The position numbers and the translations under genes are program-made. Below the pieces are notes generated by a model. The model had not been told where the DNA came from. It saw only the letters and a list, made by a program, of their open reading frames with translations, and did not search any database. Positions 11,083-20,179 of a stretch of 64,000 bases of DNA are shown piece after piece (within the stretch, counting starts at the first letter, position 1; each line of letters begins with the position of its first letter). The DNA comes from Trichomonas vaginalis G3. Lineage: Eukaryota; Parabasalia; Trichomonadida; Trichomonadidae. The stretch lies in NCBI RefSeq assembly GCF_026262505.1, contig NC_067207.1:26938082-27002081 (forward strand), given 5' to 3'.

Positions 11083-11691
11083 TTACATGTATTTTTCAGC
11101 AACTTCGTCAAATAATTTATAGCTTTATCTATCTCATCTACTTCAAACGTTTCTTTACCTTTCGTGGGAGCACCATACATTTCTCAAACTTTTCGAGTAG
11201 TTCTGTTTCAGCAGCTCTCATATCGTTAACGAACACAACCTTGACTCTATTGACTGTACTGTCATATCTTTTAGTTATATTATATGTTCTTCCTATCTTA
11301 TATCTTTTTGTATTGAAGTCCTTCGGTTCTGAACGATGTAAAGTAAGCCTTCACTGCAACGTTCCGTATCGAATGAACCATATGTTATGAAGTTATATCC
11401 AAAACTGGGTCTAACCATAACAAAACTATTGGTATAAAGACTTTTGTCTATAAGATATGCTGTAGTTCCATAGAATCTTACCGATATCATAAGCTCAGGA
11501 TTTCTTGTCAAAATTTTCTGAGTTGAAGCAATTTTAACCCAGTCGTGTGCTTTCTTTCCAGATAGTGTTAAAATGTCTGACAAAGAATATTTGTTGTATT
11601 TCTTTGAGTATCTTACGTTTAAATCACCTATTCTAACCACTTTGGTCTCATTGTCTATCTTTTTAACTGTTTCAAACTCAATGTTTAACAT
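11083..11691 (-). pseudogene. Polinton A: KilA-N plus T5orf172 (GIY-YIG-type) protein region
   Basis: Counterpart of the whole gene at 56943-57554 in copy B: a KilA-N-like N-terminus followed by a T5orf172-type domain (readable around YIV...KIGRTYNI). It is preceded by the leader GTAAGAACAGAAATG. The copy is broken. Confidence 0.65.
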
Positions 11692-11759
11692 TTCTGTTCT
11701 TACATACAAAATAAAAAAAAATATTTTAAAAAAACTAACTTTTTTTCTGTCTTAAGGAA

Positions 11760-12142
11760 ATTCATGAAATTTCATACGGAATTCAATAAAAATATATTTT
11801 AGGGTAGAAGGGTAGATCTAACCTGTTTTCTAACCTCTTTTCTAACATGGTCTAAAACATACAAAACTCATGAAATTTCATACGGAATTCAATAAAAATA
11901 TATTTTAGGTGAAGAGGTGAGATTTCACCTCTTTTTTCACCTCTTTTTTCACCTCGTGAATTTTCATGATTTCTTCGTATATGTTTTGTCAAGACTTCTT
12001 CGTATATGTTTTGTCAAGACTTCTTCGTATATGTTTTGTCAAGACTTCTTCATCGTAATGAGCGTAAATGACCCAAAATATATTTTAGGTGAAGAGGTGA
12101 GATTTCACCTCTTTTTTCACCTCTTTTTTCACCTCAGTTATT
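11760..12142. repeat. hairpin-bearing direct repeats (GGTGA/TCACC family) and 24-26 bp iterations
   Basis: Two direct copies of a segment containing CATACGGAATTCAATAAAAA (near 11776 and 11884) lead into AGGTGAAGAGGTGAGATTTC-type hairpins (AAGAGGTGA, loop GATT, TCACCTCTT) near 11910 and 12090. Three iterations of CTTCTTCGTATATGTTTTGTCAAGA (about 11975-12050) lie between them. The same units recur at 13.1, 14.0-14.4 and 21.0-22.2 kb. I see no gene here. Confidence 0.85.
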
Positions 12143-12430
12143 TTATAAGCGTTTCACATGGTAAACATTGTGAATTCGTGAAATTCTAAACAATTTCGTA
12201 GCTTCTATTTCTTCTGTCAGTACATCAAATGTTTTAACAATATTGAATGTATCTTTATATTTCTTCTTGACATCTGAAAGAAGGAAATCGTCAGCTGTTG
12301 GATAGTTTTTGTTCAGAAATGCTAACATGTCCATTTTATCTTCTGCTGGTTTCTCTGCCTCCCTCTTTAAGTCAGCATAGTCGTTTCGCATACGTTCTAT
12401 CTCTTTGACGGAGTAGTTATATTTCCTCAT
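12143..12430 (-). CDS. Polinton A: unrecognised 95-residue protein
   Basis: An open frame of 95 codons starting MRKYNYSVKEIERMRNDYAD, with a Lys/Glu-rich helical N-terminus and a C-terminal segment rich in Arg, His and Val. It follows the reverse gene region at 12443-13056 by 12 bases, so the two may be transcribed together. The family is not recognised, and no counterpart is visible in copy B. Confidence 0.5.
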   Translation of the reverse strand: MRKYNYSVKEIERMRNDYADLKREAEKPAEDKMDMLAFLNKNYPTADDFLLSDVKKKYKDTFNIVKTFDVLTEEIEATKLFRISRIHNVYHVKRL

Positions 12431-12442
12431 TGCTGCTTTACA

Positions 12443-13056
12443 TTAAGAACATTGTGGGTTCATTTTAGCATTGTACATTGAAACCTTACCTGCTAGTATG
12501 ACTAAGGCGTCAATTGCTCTCTTTAACTCAAAAGTTGCGGGTTTTATCTGTTCATTCCATATCTTACCTCTTCTATCTTTATCTCTTATCTGCCATACAC
12601 ATTTTGCAACTAACGAAACAAAGTTGTCGTAGGTCTTAAATTCTTCAGATTTGTAAAGGTCAGAAACATTCTTATATACCATATCGCAATCTTTGTCCAT
12701 GACTTTGTGGTTGCAATGAAATCCAAGAAACTCATAGTTTACCTTTCGTATGAACTTCTTTATTTCTACTGAGTCAGTCAGTCCGACTTCTATTTCATCG
12801 AATTCTGGAATAGTAAGCTTTTGTTGTTGGATTTCAGGTAGTTTAGGTAGATGGTCAATAATATCCTGCATTTCATAAAGATACTGTTCATTTGTTTCAT
12901 CTTTCGCACTAACGCCTAAATCTCCTTGGAGAAGTTTCTTGCTTTATCTTCTGGATTCTGTTTCGAAAGTATATGAAGAAGGAATGAAGCTTTTCATCTC
13001 TACTAACATTGACGTAGGATTCATGACTAGCGAGTTTGGTGAAGTTGTTGCTAACA
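12443..13056 (-). pseudogene. Polinton A: unrecognised accessory gene region
   Basis: This reverse gene region is preceded by a GTAAGAACATG leader like that of the KilA-N genes. The readable part has acidic and aromatic segments (FDEIEVGLTDSVEIKKFI; VWQIRDKDRRGKIWNEQIKP). The family is not recognised, and copy B has no counterpart in the window. The copy appears broken. Confidence 0.45.
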
Positions 13057-13129
13057 TGTTCTTACAATAAAAATAAAAAAAAATATTTTATAAAAAACTA
13101 AAATATATTTTTTATCTTAAGGAAATTCA

Positions 13130-13210
13130 TGAAAATCCATGAAAATCCAACGGGTGAGAAAACAGGTGAAAAAACAGGTGAAATCTCACCTCTTCACCTA
13201 AAATATATTT
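13130..13210. repeat. single GGTGA/TCACC hairpin unit
   Basis: One copy of the repeat family of 21.4-21.9 kb: ATTCATGAAAATCCA, two GGTGA iterations 12 bases apart, then the hairpin ending TCACCTCTTCACCTAAAATA. It lies between two accessory genes. Confidence 0.8.
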
Positions 13211-13231
13211 TTGTCGAAAAAAATGGTTCAT

Positions 13232-13894
13232 TTACTCACAATATTTTTGTACAAAACAACCCCAAGCTTTTAACCTCTCTTCTGCAGCTTCTAATGAAAC
13301 TTTAGCGAGTTCATATTCTCTAAATTCTCTCTTTAAATCTTCTTGTTCCCATTGGTCTAGTTCGTAATGGCGAGTCTCTATAACCAGAACATATCTCACG
13401 TTCATGTTCTATTTGTTTTTCATGCATTTTTCTAACTTCTTCTTCGAACAAAGGTTTTGCATTCTCTACTGTATCTTCAAGTTCTTCTTCATCTAATTTC
13501 TCATGAACTTTCTTGTCTATGGAGTCCATAATTTTTCCAACTGCTATGCAATATTTTGGAGAAGCCCACATTGCTATATAGTTTACAAGTCTTGGGTCTA
13601 CATACATTCCTCTAACCTGTTTGATTTCATCAGGAATTCCTGCATGAATTTTGTATAAAAAGCAACCCGCTGTTTTCCGCGGGTTGGTATATTCTTCACA
13701 AAATGCCTCAAAATACTCTTCCCAGGATTATTTTCCAACAACCTTCTAAAGTCTTTCCTAAACTGCTGACACATATTTGTTGCATTTATATAACCATCCT
13801 TGTCTCTACGTAAGACTTCAATACCGTTGTAAGTGCCTTTTGTGAATGTTTCGCCATTAGATTTGTTCGTGAACGTTTTTGCTTCGACTGACAT
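13232..13894 (-). pseudogene. Polinton A: second KilA-N domain protein region
   Basis: The N-terminal part reads YNGIEVLRRDKDGYINATNM, the classic start of a KilA-N domain, followed by MYVDPRLVNYIAMWASPKYC, its second hallmark, and then a Glu/Lys-rich coiled coil. It is a diverged paralogue of the region at 9224-10063 and carries the same leader (GTAAGAACAGAAATG). No counterpart is seen in copy B within the window. The copy is broken. Confidence 0.7.
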
Positions 13895-13899
13895 TTCTG

Positions 13900-14437
13900 T
13901 TCTTACAATAAAAATAAAAAATATTTTTGGCTTAACCGTCGGACATTCGTTTGTGGCTTAACCGTCGGACCACAAACGATAAAAATCTCGACAAAACATA
14001 TACGATGAAGTCTCAACAAAACATTTACGATGAAGTCTTAACAAAAAATATACGATGAAATCTATTTCCTGTGTTGTTGTCAAAATGTCATGTTGTCACA
14101 CTTTTTTGTTAGTTGACCGAGTGACCGAGTGACGAGTGACCTGGTCGCCTAAAATATATTTTTTTCTATCTTAAGGAAATTCATGAAAATTCACCTGTTG
14201 AATTTTGTATAAAAAGCAACCCGCTGTTTTCCGCGGGTTGGTATATTCTTCACAAAATGCTTGTTTTGAGGTCGAGCCACTTTTGGCTCCACCTCTTTTT
14301 TCAACCAAAAACTCATTTTTGTCGAATTCAGCACAAAATTCATGAAAATTCAACGGGTGAGAAAACAGGTGAGAAAACAGGTGAGAAAACGGGTGAAATC
14401 TCACCTCTTCACCTAAACATTATTTTTCAATACTTTT
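13900..14437. repeat. mixed repeat tract with a stray piece of the KilA-N gene
   Basis: The tract contains GGCTTAACCGTCGGAC twice (near 13930 and 13955), three iterations of ACAAAACATTTACGATGAAG-type units, short GACCGAGT iterations near 14116, a GGTGA/TCACC hairpin unit (14330-14420), and at 14199-14262 a near-exact 63-bp copy of the KilA-N gene segment at 13649-13712, centred on the hairpin ACCCGCTGTTTTCCGCGGGT. I see no functional gene. Confidence 0.75.
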
Positions 14438-15278
14438 TCAGCACTTTTCCGTAGTTGTATATGAAAGACAATTCGAGATAAAAGTCATAGTACAATGTAT
14501 AATATGCTGCACACCATTTGTTGTGAACCAAACTTGAAAGTCAGAGAAACTGTTACTAGGTGGTTCGTAGAATTTAGAAGCAAAGTCATAAAAGTCCTTA
14601 CCAATACATAGAAAACTATTGTTGCTGTGAACTGAAACTTGCATGACACATAACATTTTGAGGGTCAAACACGTTTCTATAAACTGTCAAATCTGTTGGT
14701 GGGCGTATAAATTTAAACGGACCGTCAGGTGGTAATGGTTCGTTCTGGTTTAGTAACCGAAGAAATTGTGCCCAAGAACGTTTGCTACTTTAAAAACTGT
14801 GTATCTCTTGGAGGTTATTTTCAATCCTTTGAAATGAAACTGTGGAGTTCATCTTGTCATATTCTAGCTTCAGATAGTACGTTCCGTTTAGTAAAGAATC
14901 GTATTTTTCTTGAAATTCCCAATAATATTTGTTCATTTGAGTTTGAAAGTCATTTAGAGTCTTCTCAAGGTTTTCGTCTGAACGAATTGTAAAGATTCTC
15001 ATTTCATCAAATTTGTCTATTAGACCATCAGAACCTTTATATTGCCCATGAAAATATACTGCGAACATAAATGCGTTAGTTCTTTTTGAAAACAAAACTC
15101 TTCTAAATCCTATTGCCTTTGCATCTGAAGGACTTTGAAGCCAACGAATTGGATAATCAAACCTGTATGAACGGGATGAAATTTCTTCATCTGATATAGT
15201 CCTACCGGCGTTTGTAAAGATATAATCTAACGGTTTTGTATCTGCTACTTTTGTTCTTTGTTTTTCAACCTGAAACAT
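14438..15278 (-). pseudogene. Polinton A: inverted paralogue of the 19328-20176 gene
   Basis: The translation is clearly related to that of 19328-20176: both share a TKPLD start region, YRFDYP-RWL, KAIGFRR and a C-terminal FYEPPS-SDFQVWFTT block. The product is unrecognised; duplication within the element suggests it is useful to it or readily copied. It has a TTTTTACATATATTAAATG start context. The copy is broken. Confidence 0.65.
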
Positions 15279-15360
15279 TTAATATATGTAAAAATATATG
15301 GTTTAAAAAACGTTTTAAAATGGTATGCCATATAGCTTCTTGAATTTGTTAAGATATAGT

Positions 15361-15894
15361 CTAACGTTTTTTTGTATCTCTAGCGTTTACATAAGCATAG
15401 CCTTCCTTAGTAAAATATACTTGTAATTTTCTATAGTTTACGCCGGTATAAAAGTAGAAAGAGTCCTGTTCTTCGCTATAGTAGTAAAACTCAAACGTAT
15501 GCTTACTATAGTCTGTAATTTCAATTGCTTCATCTTCTAGTTCGTCGACAAATTCGAATACAATATCTCGAAATTTGCCTTTGTTCTTATTGTTTTCAGA
15601 ACAAGTAACCCAGCGTAAGTTTTCAAGTCTATTGTCGTTTCTTATACGGTTTATATGGTCTACAAGAGGTAGATTGTTAGGGTTCGGTATAAAATGAGTT
15701 GCAATGACAACATGTTTAAAATAGCGTTTCCCACTCATACTCATCCTAGCATATCCGTTATTTTGCTCCCATTCGCTTAAAACTCTTTTTGTCTTTTTGT
15801 TTCTGACTTCAAATGACTCACAACAGTGAATTTCATATTTCTCATCTAACAAACAAGTTTCCCAACGGTCTTCTCCAACAAACTCAGCGTACAT
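15361..15894 (-). CDS. HNH endonuclease (NUMOD4-like), accessory gene in Polinton A
   Basis: A whole 177-residue reading frame. Residues about 41-97 show the homing-type layout: a NUMOD4-like stretch (EWEQNNGYARMSM), then the HNH core HFIPNP...LVDHINRIRNDNRLENLRWVT with paired His and Asn residues. Such enzymes nick or cut DNA and often spread themselves to sites lacking them. The gene is bounded by a direct repeat around ATGGTATGCCAT (15320-15331 and 15941-15952), and its first ~70 bp are duplicated just upstream, both consistent with insertion. The C-terminal ~75 residues match nothing I know. Confidence 0.8.
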   Translation of the reverse strand: MYAEFVGEDRWETCLLDEKYEIHCCESFEVRNKKTKRVLSEWEQNNGYARMSMSGKRYFKHVVIATHFIPNPNNLPLVDHINRIRNDNRLENLRWVTCSENNKNKGKFRDIVFEFVDELEDEAIEITDYSKHTFEFYYYSEEQDSFYFYTGVNYRKLQVYFTKEGYAYVNARDTKKR

Positions 15895-15948
15895 TTCAAA
15901 TAAAATAAAAAAATATTTTTTTTAAAATATGTTGTTTTAAATGGTATG

Positions 15949-16022
15949 CCATTTCATATTTCTCATCTAACAAACAAGTTTCCCAACGGTCTTCTCCAAC
16001 AAACTCAGCGTACATTTCAAAT
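15949..16022 (-). repeat. duplicate of the HNH gene 5' end
   Basis: This stretch repeats 15830-15903 almost exactly, including the HNH start codon and about 20 codons, in the same orientation. It places a second copy of the gene's leader directly before the next reverse gene. It is probably a footprint of the insertion of the HNH gene or of local recombination. Confidence 0.85.
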
Positions 16023-16045
16023 AAAAATAAAAAAATGTTTTTACT

Positions 16046-16627
16046 TTACTTAACATAGCCACCAGCTACCAAAAGTCTTTGACGCCAACCCATACCAGCT
16101 AATGAAGGTTGACTTGGTTTAGTTTGGAAACTAAACTTTGGTTTTGGTTTATCTTCAGTTTTTGGCTCCCCTTCTTCTATCGGTCTTTCGTCACTTTTCG
16201 GTTCCTCTGACTTTACCTCACTTGCAGGTATGGTTGTGTCGTCAACATCTTCGTAAATATCATATGCCATTTGTTTTTGTTTTCCTTTCAACTTTTTGTT
16301 TGTTGTAAAGTTTAGAATATTTCGACTCTAAGTCAATGAGATGTTCTATAATGAACTGTTGGTCGGTGAAGTAAACTTTTCCATCTGTTGTCTCATAAAC
16401 TCCTTCAGACTTCAATATTTTATTTGTGAGAGTCTGTTTCTTTTTGAGATACTAGCCGTTCCATTTCTATGAAAAGTGACTTTATAGTTAGGGTTTGTAT
16501 TTCCAGACCTGGCACTTTCTATTATTGAATTTTTCTCTTCATCTGTAAGTTCTTTGACAGGTTTTGACAATGGTTCTGAACTTTTTGTTTGTGGTGTCAA
16601 ATCTACCGTTTCAACTTCTTCGGTCAT
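16046..16627 (-). pseudogene. Polinton A: unrecognised charged gene region
   Basis: The region has an N-terminal part MTEEVETVDLTPQTKSSEPL, a central globular part (YFTDQQFIIEHLIDLESKYS) and a Lys/Pro/Glu-rich tail ending in SLAGMGWRQRLLVAGGYVK. Copy B shows the same C-terminal part at 63609-64000. It lies upstream of two further small reverse genes and may form a co-oriented group with them; the starts at 16627 and 16799 share TTTTTTACTGAGATGAAATG. The family is not recognised. The copy appears broken. Confidence 0.55.
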
Positions 16628-16646
16628 TTCATCTCAGTAAAAAATT

Positions 16647-16799
16647 TTAGTTTGGTTTGTTTTCAACTGGTTGTTGTTGTTTTTTAAGTCGGTCTAAAAC
16701 TTCCTGAGGTATAGGAAGAACTTGACAAACACGTTGTGTAACTGCTGGAAGTCGACAAATCCATCTTGAACCCATTTGTCTCAATGCTGTATTGTTCAT
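16647..16799 (-). CDS. Polinton A: 50-residue basic protein
   Basis: A small open frame, MNNTALRQMGSRWICRLPAV at the start and Gln/Lys-rich at the end. It is supported mainly by its upstream sequence TTTTTTACTGAGATGAAATG, which is identical to that of the neighbour starting at 16627, and by its tight fit between genes. Pro/Gln-rich and basic, it could be a small virion or DNA-binding protein, but the family is not recognised. Confidence 0.55.
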   Translation of the reverse strand: MNNTALRQMGSRWICRLPAVTQRVCQVLPIPQEVLDRLKKQQQPVENKPN

Positions 16800-16818
16800 T
16801 TCATCTCAGTAAAAAACT

Positions 16819-17220
16819 TTACATTCCCCAAGTTTGAGGTGGTTGCGGTTGGTTATTGTTTACCCACTGTTGTGCATGGTTATATCCTCTGTTAAAGAAT
16901 CTTTCACCTTGGTCCATGTAGTGCCCTGCTTGGTTATAGTAGTCATTTGCTTTGTTATAATAGTTTCCTGCTTGTCTTCCTACATTGTCCATCCATCCTT
17001 GAACTTTTCCTCTTGTTTCAGGATTTGGAATAAGATTTGCTGCATCTCGTGCTACCTCCCAACCTTTCTGTACAGTTTGTATAATAGGTTGTGCTTTCTC
17101 TTTCAGTATACCTAATGTACTCAAAATCTTCCTTCCAACTCCAAATACACCTCTGGCTATTGTTCCCACTGCGGGTAAAAATCTGGATGCAACTCCTGCT
17201 AATGCGCCAAATAAACCCAT
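16819..17220 (-). CDS. Polinton A: Gly-rich amphipathic protein
   Basis: A whole 133-residue frame. The first ~40 residues (MGLFGALAGVASRFLPAVGT) form a hydrophobic, Gly/Ala-rich amphipathic helix. Residues 75-120 carry repeated Asn/Tyr/Gln units (NYYNKANDYYNQAGHYMDQG), and the tail is Pro/Gln-rich. The N-terminus resembles membrane-active peptides of small capsid proteins; the gene at 20180-20422 starts similarly. It is divergent from the integrase gene with only 17 bases between the ATGs. Confidence 0.6.
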   Translation of the reverse strand: MGLFGALAGVASRFLPAVGTIARGVFGVGRKILSTLGILKEKAQPIIQTVQKGWEVARDAANLIPNPETRGKVQGWMDNVGRQAGNYYNKANDYYNQAGHYMDQGERFFNRGYNHAQQWVNNNQPQPPQTWGM

Positions 17221-17237
17221 TTCTTATGGGTTAAAAA

Positions 17238-18197
17238 ATGACGAATCCAAACAAGGACCCCTATGTTTCTAAAGCGACAAAGAAAGCACTCATGGTAAAA
17301 ATCTTTAGTTCAACACCAAATGCTTGGTTTATGGATATCTTGGAAAACATTCCGAGGTATAGAGAAGATGGACCACCATACTGGCTAATATTTGTCGGTC
17401 AAAACACAAGATACTGTGAAGCCATACCATTACAGTCCAAAAATATTTTAGATGTGAAAACTGCTTTGACAATATTCGTTGACAAATACCATCCAACAAA
17501 ACTGACATCTGACTGTGAAAGTTCTTTCAAATCAGATGATGTAAAAAACTATCTGCGTTCAAAAAATGTAAACCAATATTTCATTGTCGACCAAAACCAT
17601 TCTGCTCTTGGTGTCATTGACAGTTGTATAAAAATCTTAAGAGACTTAAACCAACCACAAGGTGGTGAAGCAAATGAAATGTCATATGACGACAAATACA
17701 GACATTTCTCCATGGCAAAGATGAGACAAGTTTTAAATATTTACAATAGCCGTAAACAAAAAGGTTTGGGAAACCACTCCCCTGAAGAAATGAAAAACAA
17801 CCCCGACTTAGAGAAAGACTATATATTTAATAGTTTAGTCAAAAGAGACAAACAAGAAAGAATGCCAGGCTTCAAACTTAAGAAAGGTGACAAAGTAAAA
17901 ATAGAAATACCTAAACGCGACCCATATGAAAATACTATTGACTATGACAACAATGGGAACCCGACAGGTACTCACATTCGTGTTCGTAAAAATAGAAGAA
18001 AGTATACAAGAGAATATTATGAAGTTTTAGGCAAACATGGCAAAATGTACAGACTGCAAGCAGAAGATAAAACTACTATTGTCAGACCTCGTTTCAAACT
18101 TGTCAAAGTTCAAGGTGGTATACTTTCAAAGACAGTTCCTAACAAATATAAGACAACTCCTGACGAATATGCTAAAGAAGTTGAAAATGACGACTAA
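17238..18197 (+). CDS. Polinton A: rve-family integrase
   Basis: A whole 319-residue frame. Residues about 25-150 show the retroviral-type integrase core: WFMDI, then KLTSDCESSF, then the HSALGVIDSCIKILRDL helix, in the expected order and spacing. The C-terminal third is basic with a beta-rich domain (KGDKVKIEIPK; YYEVLGKHGKMYRL) like the DNA-binding tail of Polinton integrases. Its stop codon overlaps that of the convergent fibre-like gene. Confidence 0.85.
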   Translation: MTNPNKDPYVSKATKKALMVKIFSSTPNAWFMDILENIPRYREDGPPYWLIFVGQNTRYCEAIPLQSKNILDVKTALTIFVDKYHPTKLTSDCESSFKSDDVKNYLRSKNVNQYFIVDQNHSALGVIDSCIKILRDLNQPQGGEANEMSYDDKYRHFSMAKMRQVLNIYNSRKQKGLGNHSPEEMKNNPDLEKDYIFNSLVKRDKQERMPGFKLKKGDKVKIEIPKRDPYENTIDYDNNGNPTGTHIRVRKNRRKYTREYYEVLGKHGKMYRLQAEDKTTIVRPRFKLVKVQGGILSKTVPNKYKTTPDEYAKEVENDD

Positions 18198-19309
18198 GCA
18201 ATTCTATACCATGCGTAAACTGTCATGTAAGGTGGCATGTAGTCTTTACTTTGTCCCGTTGTTTGCGTATACCCTGTAATGCGATGTGTATGGCTTCCTC
18301 CTCCCTGAGTGTCATCCCAGTAACAATTTATAGCAAACTTAACGTCGTCTTTAACATCATATCCTTTACCTTTTGTCATTCCTGTCCAATCCCAATATCT
18401 ATGCTTATGCCAACCTGCTTCAGCTGTAGTTAAATTTATGTAGTGACTGTGTGCAGGTAGGTTTTCACCTGAAATCGTTTTACTTCCACCTGTTTCCTTT
18501 GAAGAGTTTGCACAATACAAAAACCTGTCGACTATTTGAGTCCAAGTTCCGAGACCAAGTACTACTTCTGGTCTGGTAGAGTTCATTGACGTGTAAATAG
18601 AACCTATAGGATATAGTGTTTGAAGTATTTCTGTCTTTAATGTTTGAAGCTCTGTTTTGTCTGCTTTCTTATATAACTTTTCTTCAAGTTCATTTACGTC
18701 AGAGATGCTATGTCTATGATATTTTTGTGAGTATGTTCCTTCTGTCCATGTGAAAATATACTCTTTTGTTGCATCTACATATCCAGCTACCCATGTCGAG
18801 TCTGCTTTCTTCTTTAACTCATCGTTAACATATGTTTTGTCAGCTTTAAGGTCTAAACATCCTGAAACCCACCCTGTATTGGCTTTACCTTCTAAAATCT
18901 TTGTTGTCCGTTCATGGTACCATTCAACCATTTCTTTAATTTTTTCATCCTTTTCATTCACATATTCCTTATCTGCCTTCTTCACTAACGCACTAGCCAC
19001 ACGTGCTAACTCATCGTCAACATACTCTTTGTCAGCTTTGTTGTCAATATCTGCTTTCAAAAGAAGTTCATCTATAGGTTTCTCGTTTAAAGTTCTTTTT
19101 GTTGGATTTATACAAACAGTATGGTTCTTACTGTCTTGAAACAGAAACTCGTCTGTCAATGGGTTTATCGTCAGTTTTAAGTTTCCTTCTTTCAATGACT
19201 CAGATATCTTAGAATAGTTTGAAAAGTTTGTTGTGTTCTTATTTAGAGCTTGCACAATGAGTTGTCGGTTGTGTTGTATTTCTCTCATAGACGCTGTTTC
19301 TTTCGACAT
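18194..19309 (-). CDS. Polinton A: phage tail-fibre/collar-like protein
   Basis: A whole 371-residue frame. Residues about 85-235 carry repeated KADK-Y-V---L units typical of the trimeric shafts of phage fibres. The C-terminal domain starts LYPIGSIYTSMNSTRPE, continues GLGTWTQIVDRFLY and ENLPAHSHYI, and ends YMPPYMTVYAWYRIA, the pattern of phage fibre/collar tip domains. In phages such proteins bind host receptors. Its presence beside a Polinton integrase suggests an attachment fibre acquired from a phage-like source; that is inference. It is divergent from 19328 with an 18-bp gap. Confidence 0.8.
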   Translation of the reverse strand: MSKETASMREIQHNRQLIVQALNKNTTNFSNYSKISESLKEGNLKLTINPLTDEFLFQDSKNHTVCINPTKRTLNEKPIDELLLKADIDNKADKEYVDDELARVASALVKKADKEYVNEKDEKIKEMVEWYHERTTKILEGKANTGWVSGCLDLKADKTYVNDELKKKADSTWVAGYVDATKEYIFTWTEGTYSQKYHRHSISDVNELEEKLYKKADKTELQTLKTEILQTLYPIGSIYTSMNSTRPEVVLGLGTWTQIVDRFLYCANSSKETGGSKTISGENLPAHSHYINLTTAEAGWHKHRYWDWTGMTKGKGYDVKDDVKFAINCYWDDTQGGGSHTHRITGYTQTTGQSKDYMPPYMTVYAWYRIA

Positions 19310-19327
19310 TTTTATTCTAGATAAAAT

Positions 19328-20176
19328 ATGCTTTCAATAGAAAAAGAAAATTCAAGAGTTGCTACAACTAAACCATTAGATGAACTTTTTACTAATGTCG
19401 GTCAAAAGTTTGAGACAGATACCGTAAAGCATGAAGGCTATCGTTTTGACTACCCACTAAGATGGCTAAGAGACCCATCCGTCACAAAAGCTATTGGCTT
19501 TCGTAGAATGAAGTTCATTTCAGAAGCCATACATGGTTTCCCATTTACGGTCGCTTTTGAAATTCGATACTATAACAAAGAAAAACATACGTATGAGAAA
19601 TTTGAACAGGGAAAACTTTTACAAGTGAATTTGCTTGTAAACTTAGAAACAACTCTTCAAGCTTTTCAAGAAAAAATAAACGATATCTATCTCGAATATG
19701 CAAAACAGTACAACATTGACGAAGGAGAGTACCATCTCGATATTATATATGACAGGAAAAATGCAACTGTTAAAATCAATAGAATAGAAGACCTTGGAGA
19801 AGACGTTTATATTTCTACAAAATATAACAACTTGGCATGGTATAGATTTTTGAGGATGTTAAATCAGCCTGCAGAATATCCAGTACACCCGAACTTTTAT
19901 GAAGTCGAAAACCCTAATGGAACATATGAAAATGTTTTCGACTCAGATGCTATTATCGTTCATGCTTCATTTTCTGGTGCACAAAACTCTTTTTTATGCT
20001 TGGCAAATGACTTTTACGAAAAACCTACAAAGCTATATGAACCACCGAGTGGAAGTATTTCAGACTTTCAAGTATGGTTTACTACAGATGGAAGAAAGAG
20101 AATAATTCCATTATACCACGCGTTTTACTTAGAACTTAGTTTCATATACAACTACTATCGAACGGTAAAAATATAA
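19328..20176 (+). CDS. Polinton A: unrecognised 282-residue protein (paralogue of 14438-15278)
   Basis: A whole frame starting MLSIEKENSRVATTKPLDEL. Beta-rich with a conserved aromatic core (YRFDYPLRWLRDP; KLYEPPSGSISDFQVWFTTD). Only 3 bases separate its stop from that of the convergent gene at 20180. A diverged, inverted paralogue lies at 14438-15278. It lies next to the fibre-like gene and shares with it the divergent sequence TTTTTATTCTAGATAAAA, so the two may act together. The family is not recognised. Confidence 0.65.
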   Translation: MLSIEKENSRVATTKPLDELFTNVGQKFETDTVKHEGYRFDYPLRWLRDPSVTKAIGFRRMKFISEAIHGFPFTVAFEIRYYNKEKHTYEKFEQGKLLQVNLLVNLETTLQAFQEKINDIYLEYAKQYNIDEGEYHLDIIYDRKNATVKINRIEDLGEDVYISTKYNNLAWYRFLRMLNQPAEYPVHPNFYEVENPNGTYENVFDSDAIIVHASFSGAQNSFLCLANDFYEKPTKLYEPPSGSISDFQVWFTTDGRKRIIPLYHAFYLELSFIYNYYRTVKI

Positions 20177-20179
20177 TTT

